A stretch of 64,000 nucleotides of DNA from Glandiceps talaboti (lineage: Eukaryota > Hemichordata > Enteropneusta > Spengelidae). This document shows positions 1 to 11,900 of the stretch, piece by piece. Where the stretch lies: contig NC_135560.1 of the NCBI RefSeq assembly GCF_964340395.1, positions 3,133,998 through 3,197,997 on the forward strand, in the 5' to 3' direction. Every line of letters begins with the position of its first letter. The first letter of the stretch is position 1. Under the pieces are notes generated by a model, which saw nothing but the letters and a program-made list of their open reading frames with translations, was not told the origin of the DNA and did not search any database. A program made the position numbers and the translations under genes.

Positions 1-1306
1 CTAAGACCTAGGGATGAAGTCAGTGAAAGTACTAAGACCTAGGGATGAAGTCAGTGAAAGTTCTAAGACCTAGAGATGAAGCCAGTGAAAGTACTAAGAC
101 CTAGGGATGAAGTCAGTGAAAGTACTTAGACCTAGGGATGAAGTCAGTGAAAGTTCTAAGACCTAGGGATGAAGTCAGTGAAAGTACTAAGACCTAGGGA
201 TGAAGTCAGTGAAAGTACTAAGACCTAGGGATGAAGTCAGTGAAAGTTCTAAGACCTAGAGATGAAGTCAGTGAAAGTACTAAGACCTAGGGATGAAGTC
301 AGTGAAAGTACTAAGACCTAGGGATGAAGTCAGTGAAAGTACTAAGACCTAGGGATGAAGTCAGTGAAAGTACTAAGACCTAGGGATGAAGTTAGTGAAA
401 GTACTTAGACCTAGGGATGAAGTCAGTGAAAGTACTAAGACCTAGGAATGAAGTCAGTGAAAGTACTAAGACCTAGGGATGAAGTCAGTGAAAGTACTAA
501 GACCTAGGGATGAAGTCAGTGAAAGTACTAAGACCTAGGGATGAAGTCAGTGAAAGTACTTAGACCTAGGGATGAAGTCAGTGAAAGTACTTAGACCTAG
601 GGATGAAGTCAGTGAAAGTACTAAGACCTAGGGATGAAGTCAGTGAAAGTTCTAAGACCTAGAGATGAAGTCAGTGAAAGTACTAAGACCTAGGGATGAA
701 GTCAGTGAAAGTACTTAGACCTAGGGATGAAGTCAGTGCAAGTTCTATGACCTAGGGATGAAGTCAGTGAAAGTACTAAGACCTAGGGATGAAGTCAGTG
801 AAAGTTCTAAGACCTAGAGATGAAGTCAGTGAAAGTACTAAGACCTAGAGATGAAGTCAGTGAAAGTTCTAAGACCTAGGGATGAAGTCAGTGAAAGTAC
901 TAAGACCTAGAGATGAAGTCAGTGAAAGTTCTAAGACCTAGGGATGAAGTCAGTGAAAGTACTTAGACCTAGGGATGAAGTCAGTGAAAGTTCTAAGACC
1001 TAGGGATGAAGTCAGTGAAAGTACTAAGACCTAGGGATGAAGTCAGTGAAAGTACTTAGACCTAGGGATGAAGTCAGTGAAAGTACTAAGACCTAGAGAT
1101 GAAGTCAGTGAAAGTACTAAGACCTAGAAATGAAGTCAGTGAAAATTCTAAGACCTAGAGATGAAGTCAATGAAAGTACTAAGACCTAGGGATGAAGTCA
1201 GTGAAAGTACTAAGACCTAGGGATGAAGTCAGTGAAAGTACTAAGACCTAGGGATGAAGTCAGTGAAAGTACTTAGACCTAGAAATGAAGTCAGTGAACG
1301 TACTGA
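1..1306. repeat. Minisatellite, 31-bp unit, ~42 copies
   Basis: Tandem 31-bp units of the form CTAAGACCTAGGGATGAAGT followed by CAGTGAAAGTA run from the left edge of the window, so the array is cut by the window boundary. Units differ by a few recurrent substitutions (GGG/GAG/GAA in the middle, CTAAG/CTTAG, AGTA/AGTT), and these variants are interspersed, which suggests repeated unequal exchange. There are no unique spacers between units, so it is not a CRISPR array. It shows no coding potential. Confidence 0.97.
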
Positions 1307-1974
1307 CAGTTATCATCTGGTGAAGTAGTTGATTTACAAAGTCTTGAAATTTTTCTCAAGCATGCTCTGTCAGTAAGAGCTGGAGCATTTAAATTGGAAC
1401 TGTAACTTTTTACCATATTGTGTTGTTGTTGATAGTGACTTGTATTTTGGGCCAATGGCCTTTGAATGAAGTAAATAACCCATTGAAGATGATAACAAAA
1501 CACCTGCTATTATAAAACGTGATGTATGTAACTGGACAGGGTTAGGACGGCCTCCAAATAATCGGTTTAATTCTTCACTAAACCGTTTTTTAGACTAACC
1601 GTCTCCACTCATGACTACACCCCCCTTCTGTCATGTAACATGCCACCTGTTAACAATTCATTTCATGTTTTATTGTTAGTATAAGGGTATGCTAATGTAT
1701 TATGATTTCATGCGATGCTATGACTTGACGCTATCTATATTTTCTTTATACTTTTACTTCCGTCATGATTCATGTTTCATGTTAGGGTTAATTGACACAT
1801 ATTTATCTAATTTGTGATATGTAATAGTATGTTATCATATATAAAATTATTCTAAAAGTGTAAACTTCACACCAATAGCAATGTTCCACGTGGATTGCAT
1901 TCCACTTAAAATACCAAATGTGATACCACTTACAATACATACATACGTCATACCACATACCTTATCACTTGCAA
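1307..1974. other. Unique AT-rich sequence, no gene seen
   Basis: Between two tandem arrays. I see no exon with convincing splice sites and no recognisable protein. The short open frames here are not supported by anything else. Confidence 0.6.
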
Positions 1975-2330
1975 TAATATGTACAGTACTATGTCCAGTA
2001 CCACACTCGATATTATGTACAATTCTATATGTACAATACCACATTCAATACCATATGTACAATACCATATGTACAATACCACAAACTCTATGTACAATAC
2101 CATATGTACAATACCACAAACTGTACTATGTACAATACTATATGTACAATACCACAAACTGTACTATGTACAATACCATATGTACAATGCCACAAACTGT
2201 ACTATGGACAATACTATATGTACAATACCACACACTGTACTATGTACAATACCATATGTACAATACCACAAACTGTACTATGTACAATACCATATGTACA
2301 ATACTATATGTATAAACCACAAACTGTACC
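1975..2330. repeat. Imperfect tandem repeat rich in ATGTACAATACC
   Basis: Short blocks of ATGTACAATACCAT and ACAAACTGTACT alternate irregularly. The TGTACA palindrome recurs in nearly every block. Several overlapping frames stay open only because the unit lacks stop codons in them; the predicted Tyr/Asn/Thr/Cys/Gln-rich peptides are repeat translations, not proteins. Confidence 0.9.
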
Positions 2331-3504
2331 ACACATATTATTACACTCCCAATTTTTATATATATGTGAAATTGTCAGCCAACATCGCTAATTGTTTAAA
2401 AGATAACTATACGAGAGTTGTGGTAAACACTGTCCATTTTGTACTATAAGCCACTTCATAGCCATGAATTAAAAGAAAACCTAGTTATTATAGAGTAAGC
2501 TAAACAGTCCTATATGTCCTATATGAAAGATTAATCTAATCCTCGCAAGGAAAACAACTGAGACCAAATATCAATTTTCAGGAAAATGCTATCAAGGCCT
2601 TGTCCGCTAGGGAAATCAATATGAATAGAAAGTATAATGTCGTAGCATTGCCAGCATACGAATTAAAAATCGTGGATTTTGGATCCATTCGTTCGCGTAT
2701 ATCTCCTTAGGACATCTGAGGAAAGATCTAAAGGCAATTTCACTATAGTTGTTTTAGAGATTCGTTGTTTCTAAAATAAGAATTGCCTTCGGATATATTC
2801 ATCGAGTGATGCCGCTAAATTTCATCCAATTTGGAAAATGGCTTGTGTTGTAATGTATTACTGAGTGTTTCAGCAGAACAGATTTTAACGATACAAGTTT
2901 TAGTGTACAAATATACACAGCTAGGAAATATGTTATTATCAAAGTGTTCATCTGTGAAATTGCATAGATATTTGAAAAAGTTAATTGACAAAGGTTATAA
3001 CATACAAACCGTTCAACCTTTTTACTTTTGATCTGTCGTGGTTCACGAACCTAATCATAATTCATAACTTTTGTGATTTATTTGATCAACCAGGAGAATG
3101 AATACTTCTGGTCATGTAAACAGTTCTATGATGAAAATGAATATATTTTATACCTAACTGAAACGAGTCAGAATACGTGCTTAAAATACTACTTTTTTCT
3201 TAGACGAACGTATTTTTAGTAAATTATTTGGACTAAGTCTAAATAAACTAATAACCTCACATGCCATGCTAGATGTACAAACAGTAGTTTCAATAGAGGA
3301 ATAGAGTATTGTGTGCAGTGGTTTTATTAGATAGTATGTGTGTGCAGTGTTTAGAAGAACACATCGAACTAAATGTGCATCAGAGTGCGTCAATGAATAT
3401 ATTAACTAACCATACAACTGTTCGGTGAATTATTTCAACATTTAGCGCACTATTTCAAGTTAGACGTAAATATGTTTGTAGAATATTGTCAATATCATCA
3501 CCGA
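2331..3504. other. Unique AT-rich sequence, no gene seen
   Basis: I found no exon, RNA gene or transposon here. From about 3421 the sequence degrades into diverged copies of the following 34-bp array (GTTAGACGTA, TTTAGCG motifs). Confidence 0.55.
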
Positions 3505-4931
3505 GTGTTTAGTGGAATCTTTCCAGTTAGACATTATACTATTTAGCGGAATATGTCCAGTTAGACGTAGTAGTGTTTAGCGGAATATTTCCAGTTAGAC
3601 ATAGTAGTGTTTAGCGGAATATTTCCAGTTAGACATTATAGTGTTTAGTGGAATATGTCCAGTTAGACGTAGTAGTATTTAGTGAAATATGTCCAGTTAG
3701 ACGTAGTAGTGTTTAGTGGAATATGTCCAGTTAGACATAGATATGTTTAGGGGATTATTTCCAGTTGGACATTGTAATATTTAGCGGAATATGTCCAGTT
3801 AGACATAGTAGTGTTTCGTGGAATATGTCCAGTTAGACATAGTAGTGTTTAGTGGAATATGTCCAGTTAGACGTATTAGTGTTTAGTGGAATATGTCCAG
3901 TTAGACATAGTAGTGTTTACTGGAATATGTCCAGTTAGACGTATTAGTGTTTAGTGGAATATTTCCAGTTAGACATTATAGTGTTTAGAGGAATATGTCC
4001 AGTTAGACGTATTAGTGTTTAGTGGAATATTTCCAGTTAGACGTAGTAGTGTTTAGTGGAATATATCCCGTTAGACATTATAGTGTTTAGTGGAATATGT
4101 CCAGTTAGACATTATACTATTTAGCGGATTATGTCCAGTTAGACGTAGCAGTGTTTAGTGGAATATTTCCAGTTAGACGTATTAGTGTTTAGTGGAATAT
4201 GTCCAGTTAGACATAGTAGTGTTTAGTGGAATATGTCCAGTTAGACATAGTAGTGTTTAGTAAAATATTTCCAGTTAGACATAGTAGTGTTTAGTAAAAT
4301 ATGTCCAGTTAGACGTAGTAGTGTTTAGTGGAATATGTCCAGTTAGACGTATTAGTGTTTAGTGGAATATGTCCAGTTAGACGTATTAGTGTTTAGTGGA
4401 ATATGTCCAGTTAGACGTATTAGTGTTTAGTGGAATATGTCCAGTTAGACATAGTAGTGTTTAGAGGAATATGTCCAGTTAGACATAGTAGTGTTTAGTG
4501 GAATATGTCCAGTTAGACATAGTAGTGTTTAGTGGAATATTTCCAGTTAGGCGTATAAGTGTTTAGTGGAATATGTCCAGTTAGACGTATTAGTGTTTAG
4601 TGGAATATGTCCAGTTAGACATAGTAGTGTTTAGTGGAATATGTCCAGTTAGACGTATTAGTGTTTAGTGGAATATTTCCAGTTAGACATAGTAGTGTTT
4701 AGTGGAATATGTCCAGTTAGACGTAGTAGTGTTTAGTAAAATATTTCCAGTTAGACGTAGTAGTGTTTAGTGAAATATTTCCAGTTAGACGTATTAGTGT
4801 TTAGTGAAATATTTCCAGTTAGACATAATAGTGTTTAGTAAAACATTTCCAGTTAGACGTATTATTTTTTAGTGAAATATTTCCGGTTACACGTAGTAGT
4901 GTTTAGTGGAATATGTCCAGTTAGACGTATA
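3505..4931. repeat. Minisatellite, 34-bp unit, ~42 copies
   Basis: The tandem unit is GTTTAGTGGAATATGTCCAG followed by TTAGACATAGTAGT. Alternating variants (GTCC/TTCC, CATAG/CGTAG/CGTATT) show higher-order mixing, and the edges are more diverged than the centre. It is unrelated in sequence to the 31-bp array upstream. Confidence 0.96.
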
Positions 4932-6353
4932 AGGAATATCTCCAGCCTTTAGAAGAGCTGAAGTGTATCGATCGCCCCACGCAGACTCTTGCAGTACAGA
5001 ACAGAGCTCACAGAAGTAAGGTCAAATGCATATCTCCAAGGAATAGGTTTTATGAATTTTCACCTACTGAAAAGAATTTGACGAAGTAAATTGTATTAAG
5101 TGAGAACCTCACCTAAAACATGCATTGAAGATGAAGCTAACGTGTATCATCACTTTGATATCCGGTCTGTTTGTACCTCCTGTACTAGCCACTCTAGCAT
5201 TCACATATTCTATCGTTGAATTACATCGATCACAATAAACCTAAACACTATAATTTACTTTCGGCGTTTATATTACTTTACACAACACAGATAATGAAGA
5301 CATCCACAGAGTCATAAAGTGTGACTTATGGCTTTCCTGTTTTGAATTTCCTTTCAACATGGAAATATATGTTATAGCAGGTTACCTGATGCGTTCAAGT
5401 AAAGATATTTTTAGATCTCATATTGAATCACTCGATTCAAGTACTTCCTGCTATTAAAACTCATTAAACATGGTTATTACACAGTGGAGGAGAATGATGT
5501 ACAAACACACTAAAAAGTGTTGTACACATTTGCACAAATGAAATACTAATATAAGAGCACATGTTCTATTTTGGAGCTGAAACAAGGGGTGATTACTTTG
5601 TTAACAAATGCTTGAAAGAACTATCTAACTAATGTTTATAATATCATAAAACTGAGGAAAGTGGCAGCATGTTTTATTCTCTTAGCGTGATACAGGGGCC
5701 AGTTCGGTTATATTATTATTAAGGTATTAAACATATGGAAAATATTAGCATTACCTTCACATAGCGTTTTATGAAAAAAGAAGTCTTCATAGCAATGAAA
5801 AATCAAAGACCATTAATATTGTATCCTCCGAAATATACATTTTAACAATATCCTTGCTATGTATGGAAACTTGCAATAAGCGAATATTGCCCCGTCATAC
5901 TGTCATCAATAGCGTCTAGTTTGGAAATACAGTATTTCATTTCCGACGTGGACTGTCGGCGACAGCTGTGTTATCTAATCAGATAAACAAAACATATAAG
6001 TTTTTTTCGTATTGTTTTTATAAGAATGTTTGTTCTCGTTTATATATGATGACGTCATACTACGTGGCAGTTCCTTTCGTATGCATACATCTAGCGCCCT
6101 CTGACGGATTATAATGGTCTGGTTGGAAAGTGGAAACAATCACATTTTGTGAACCACTGAACATATAGTAACTGGAATTTTCATCTAAACATATTGTTTT
6201 CTAAACATTCTCTGAGGTGAAATATAACATGCAAACATTCAGCAGTCGCATATTTATTTCATAGGGTGAATGTAGAGTATGGCGTGTAGAATGATTTTGG
6301 CCAAAAGAGCGATAAACGTGCTAACGTAAAGCGTATACTGTCTAAATCTGTAG
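4932..6353. other. Sequence 5' of the first recognised PCSK1 exon
   Basis: This is unique sequence before the first convertase exon that I can place. It carries a perfect CRE at 6050-6057 and a 35-codon open frame at 5131-5238 with a signal-peptide-like start, which I did not accept as exon 1. The missing signal-peptide exon should encode a short prodomain start and end in phase 0. I do not see it here, so it may lie left of the window. Confidence 0.5.
6050..6057. promoter_or_regulatory. Perfect CRE palindrome TGACGTCA
   Basis: The octamer TGACGTCA follows a TATATATGA stretch about 300 bp before the first recognised PCSK1 exon. CREs are established regulators of the mammalian PCSK1 promoter. 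Whether this position is promoter or intron is unknown because exon 1 was not found. Confidence 0.4.
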
Positions 6354-6458
6354 GTTGGTGGCTTACAAGACTACTTTGTATTCTCTCATCGGGAAATAGC
6401 CAAACGTTCTAAGCGAAGTGCACATCACCATACCAAAAGATTGGAAAAAGACCAAAGG
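6354..6458 (+). CDS. PCSK1: PCSK1 exon: prodomain with inner cleavage site
   Basis: The acceptor is AATCTGTAG and the donor AGG|GTAAGT; the exon is 35 codons, phase 0 at both ends. It encodes the second half of the propeptide, including [14 protein letters not shown], the basic secondary autocleavage region of the PC family. Confidence 0.93.
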
Positions 6459-8949
6459 GTAAGTAGCCTAGTAACTAACAATGTCTACATACCGTGTACA
6501 CCATTCCGACTAGAACTTATTGAAGAGTTATTAGCATAAGAGTAAATAACACACCTTCTCTATATTTTGTAGTCAAACGATCAGCTCTTACAGTCCGTAT
6601 TAACAAAATTAAGGTATAAAATACGTGAAATTCGATGCTAGAAGATGTACAATTGTATTTATATTTGTGAATCTGATATTTCCTGTCGAGAAAGATCCAG
6701 TGATTTTTTTAGCCAGGGAATTATTATTATTTAATACTACGGTATTGATACCTTGTCGATTACGTTGACAACCGTATTGATTACGTCGACGATATTTACA
6801 TAACGAAAAAGTATTGTTACATTTCCTTGTTTGTTAAATGTTAGATTATCCTTACACAAACAACCATTAGTTAAGGAGGGGTTCCGGTAAATCTACCTGT
6901 GTGGGTGTTCCCGGCCGGTAAATCTACCTGTGTGGTGAAAAAACCCTAACCAAAAAACACAGACAATAAAACTCAGTCGTGTAGACAAAATGCCGTAGTT
7001 AAACTTATTGTGTGTTGTCATATTGTTAAACTAGTACATGGTGACGTCATGGTGTAATAACCGATACATGATGATAACGTGGATGATTTAATCAAAAATC
7101 TAATCGACGGCATCTATAAATCCAAGCTTACCACTTGAGGACGCAGTTTCATTAAATGTAAAAAAAAAAAGAAAGAAGGAAATTTAAGAGCTACATCGTT
7201 TTTGTATTACTTAGATTGCTATACAATGTTACCGTTGAATTGCACTTTAGGTTCACTGGGTAGAACAGCAGATCGTTAGGACAAGAGTAAAGAGAGATCT
7301 GGTCGAAAAAGATGCTGTAAAATTTAACGACGATGAGTGGCCAAAACAATGGTACTTGGTAAGATTCTATGTTATGATTTATTTTGAATTGAATTGAATA
7401 AAGTGATTATATATCTCCTACACAGCTAAAAATACATCCTGCCGCAGGTGTGCGACAGAGCTGATCAAACTGGCATGCCACAGTCCTGATTCAGACCAGA
7501 TAGATTTTAGCTGTGTATTAGGTCCGACATGGTAAAATATAACGATATTGCCATGGATCATAAACATTGGACTTTTATGTCAATAATTCTAATCCTAAGA
7601 AAGTCCTAGTAAGAATGATATTACCACATTAACTAATTGAAATAATAATAAAAAAATGACTTAAAACTAAAGACAGGCAGCAGTAACAAGACTGCTTTTG
7701 GCACCACCAGTCAAAGAAACATAACAAGAGTCGGACAAAAAAAAACATTATAATATTGAGACTCTGTGTATTACAACGACTACCCTTCACTGATAAGACA
7801 TTTTCAATTTTGCAAAGTTTAAGCTAACCAATCATTCACATTCCACCTTAGCACGACACACGGTCATCCACAAACTTGCCAAAGCTAGACCTCCACGTCA
7901 TACCTGTGTGGGAACAAGGAATCACGGGAAAAGGTGTAGTTGTAACAGTACTTGATGATGGTGAGTGTTAGTGCCAACTAACGTTTATCCTGTGTGTATT
8001 TCATCTACGCAAGACTGTAAAACAGCTGTCGTACGTCAAATGACCTTCATAAAATAACTAGCTATGACATAGAATGGTTATTACGTTTATACTGAATGTT
8101 AGTGATTCTCCACTTCTTTCATTTACATTCCCGTGACATATCGACAGATTGTGGAGGTCAGTTACAGTAAGATGAAAATTAATCATATTTCATTATTTAT
8201 TTACTTGTTTATTTATTCAAGAAGCAACGGGTTGCCCCGATTATAGGTTTGATAAAGGACAGTCATATATTTGATATGAAAAACATGACCCCAAAAAGTT
8301 TTTAAGAATAAGTGGTGAAGCTATTAATATTTATTATTTGTTTTACATTGACATAGTGATACCGTTGCCTATAGCAACCAACTCTAAAACTTAGCGGGTA
8401 AAGTAATGATTTCGAAATGGTCACCTAATCACTTGTATATGTATCATCAACAAAATCGCAATCTTTTACAGTAAATATCCTAAATAATCACGTGATGTTT
8501 TGACGGCAGGTTTTGAATGGACGCACATAGACTTACGAAAAAATTACGACCCCGATGCATGCTGGGACTACAACGATAACGATGAAGACCCATTTCCAAC
8601 ATACACAAAGACATACTCAGAGGCAAACAAGTAAGTAGGGAACAGTCAATATTTCATTAACTTTTCTTTATTCAGCTACTGTAATAGTACTACTCCAGTC
8701 ACCAAGTGGATTTTGCTTCTTCAACTATAAATTAAACAAGATATTTCCCCCACAAACCCCCGATTCCCCCCCCCCCCCATGTACCTTCCACAGTACGTAT
8801 TGTAAGTTACCAAGTGAAAGGCAGAGAAGATAGAGATATTAGCTTATTTAAAATGTCAACCCGGGTCAATATAAAAAAGAGTTCATGATTACTATTACAA
8901 TACTGTATGTATGTATGTATGTATGTATGTATGTATGTATGTATGTATG

Positions 8950-8981
<32 letters not shown>

Positions 8982-11900
8982 TGTATGTATGTATGTATGC
9001 ATGCATTAATTTTTATTACCCAAATCTACGATCTCGTTGACGATGAGTACAGATTAAGCCAATACCTAGAATAGCGTACAATTGCAAAAAGATTCACTAA
9101 ACCATGTGTGTAACCAGATTTAAACTGAATGCCTCCCGTAAGGGTATAGTCTTGCACTTCCATGATTTATGCAAGAAATTTAGCTCTATATCTGTGATTT
9201 TTTCAAGTCCCAATGGCAGTTAGTTGTCAAAAATGTTGTTCAAATGCCCGCCTCCTATTCTCAGCACAGGAAAGCTTGCCATCCCCGACTTCACTTGGCT
9301 TTCGTGATCCCCTAGTACGCGGAATATGCACACCCATTTCTACGGCAAATAATAAACGAAATTCAAACCGACGCCATTTTTTCTAAGGGAGTGTACATTT
9401 TTAATTTCCAGGGGGAGGCCGGAGGATTTCTAATGAAGCAAGGGATTTTTATTGGTGCCCCCCCCTACAAAAACTGGTATAAATTATCTGCCCCCCTAAG
9501 ACTTCTTGTTTTTATTTCATGCCCCCCCCCCCTGAAACCACTAACAAAAATACGCACAGATGAAACACAGATACAGCAACACATAGATTGAAAGTGAAAA
9601 TGCTATAATAGGTGTTATAGACAGTGATGATTGTTTTTCTGATAACTCTGAAACTTCAAGCACGGCTGATATCTCAGACAGTGATTGTGATGAAACAAGT
9701 CCGACACAATTTCATGGGAAAGTTACCTTGAGAAGTGGCAGAGTCGCCGGTCAATTTTTGTTTCACTGAATACAAATATTGTGATTTAATAGGTTTGTGC
9801 ACTGTTTTATCATCAATCCATGTTAAATGCTACTTCTGTAGGACATTGTGCACAGTCAAGTGTTCGGTTTTGCCTATATTTTATTTTATATACATATCTG
9901 GAACTTGTCCATCCTGACATTCAGGTTTAGGGGTTTTTTTGTGCCCCCCCCTAACAAATAGTGAAATTTTTGTTTAGCCCCCCCCCCTAATTTTTCTTGA
10001 GAAAAATTGGTGCCCCCCCCCCCCGGAAAATCCTCCGCCCCCCCCCCCCCCGAAGTTAAAACTGTACACACCCTAACCAATAGTACTCGGAAATAGTGAA
10101 AATGGCAGTTCTTGTTTGGCTATGAGATAGGTCATATAGATAATATCTTTATTTTTATTTCTGCTATTTTGTTATCACCATTCAACTACTAGTTATACCG
10201 AAGGCTGTCACCAAGGGACTGTGGCCGCCGCTGGTTTCGTGAAATATATGTCTTTGAATTCGCTCGAACGTGTATCGCCGAAATGGAGTGTTCCATTTAA
10301 AGTATGTTTGTTTTTCAACCAATGTTCCCGTGCCAACGCGAAATCAGACTTCCCTTTCGAGAATTTCCAATATCGACATCATACTCTGTAAATATTGCCA
10401 TCTATTAGGTACTTGCTGTCTTCTCTGGTATGGATGTTCATCCATTCAAATTGTCCAAGCCATCATGTCAATTTTACATCTTCAGATTTTCCAGACTGTG
10501 ACTATTGGTCTTTTGAAGCCACCACATTTGAAACGTCGCCTGTTGTCTTGTTGCGATTAGGGAGCGATCAGTTTTTTACGGCAGGGGGGGGGGCACCTTA
10601 ATTTGGGACTTACAGAAGGTGGCCATCATTTTTACAAAGTGAATTAAAGGGGGGGGTCACCTTATTTTCAACAACTGAACGAAATCATGAACCACCCTGC
10701 TGTACTTTAATATCTATATAACAAATGTATGTGCATACAATAAACCATAAACTGTAACAATGGCTATAGATACACGTTCAATTATAACATAAGCTCTTTG
10801 TCTCTTGATACAACCCAAGCATGTGACATGGAGTCATAACATTGCACCTTTTAAGCAACAGTTTAGTTAGAAATGACTTCTCAATATTACAGGCCATGAG
10901 TTGCATTGTGCCATCATGTGATATAAAAACTTGCATGTGTAGCTGTACACATAACACATAAGAAATGAAATACCTTGAAATTTACTGGATGGACTGACTC
11001 TAAAATCTGTGCCTCCATTGACCTGAACATGTTCAATTGCGCACAAACATAGGCAATAGAGAAACACTTTCAATGAATTTGTATATTTATATGGTAACTG
11101 ACCTCCACTGTGCATGTTTCCCCAAATTTTCTCACTTTCTACTTGATCTTTTTATTATTATTTGTGTCAATATGACTTGAAATGATTTAAAATTTTGAAA
11201 CCCTAAAATTAGTAATATTTTCATGATATAACTAAGTTAAGTTTTACTTCTGAATGGTGCTCTAAATGGCATCCAAATGGTGTTCCATTTTCAAAAAGCT
11301 CTTACCGTGGGAGGGGGATACCCCGACATCCCCTCCCCCACTGTGCTTGTATAGCAGGCGCACACGCGCGTAGCGTGCACTTCTCCCCATACTGTTTCCA
11401 GTTCTCTCTCTACTTTGAAACTTACTGAAATCTCTAGGTTTACAATTATATTACTCCATTTCTAATATTGTACTTTATAATTAGCTGAACTGATTTATAA
11501 TGGTAATAGTTCATTCAATCTAAGTGATATCCTAGAACATTTGGTTACTAAACCATGAATATTTTGCATGTCCATGAACAGACAATCACACTTCTCATAG
11601 GGTTCCTGTCTAAAGAGCTTTATACATGTGGAGCAATGGATTTGGGACAGCAATTTACCAGATACACTTAAAATTACTGTAAATGTGAGAAGTAAAATTA
11701 ACAATGGAGTGTGCTGTATTGTGCTTTGAGAATCTAGAGTGTCTTTTGCAAGCAGAAGAAGAATAATTCTTGCCAACAGATGTCGGGGGGGGGGGTCAGT
11801 ATGTTTATTTGTCAGGGATTGGGGGTTGGGTTGTTTTGTAGATGAATCACAGGGGGGGTCACTATATTTAAGTACAACACGAACAAGAAGTCACCGGCCC

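Noticed and set aside
1-1306. Possible CRISPR array
   Set aside because: Units are contiguous with no unique spacers, and the genome is clearly eukaryotic.
1881-2449. Overlapping 120-156 codon plus frames
   Set aside because: Three frames open over a short-unit tandem repeat; no start context, splice sites or family resemblance.
5131-5238. 35-codon frame starting MKLTCIITLISGLFVPPVLA as PCSK1 exon 1
   Set aside because: Looks like a signal peptide but ends in a stop, has no donor in suitable phase and lacks the prodomain start expected before exon 6354.
11495-11776. 93-codon minus frame with hydrophobic segments
   Set aside because: Lies inside TIR element B and has no recognisable domain; at best a transposon relic.
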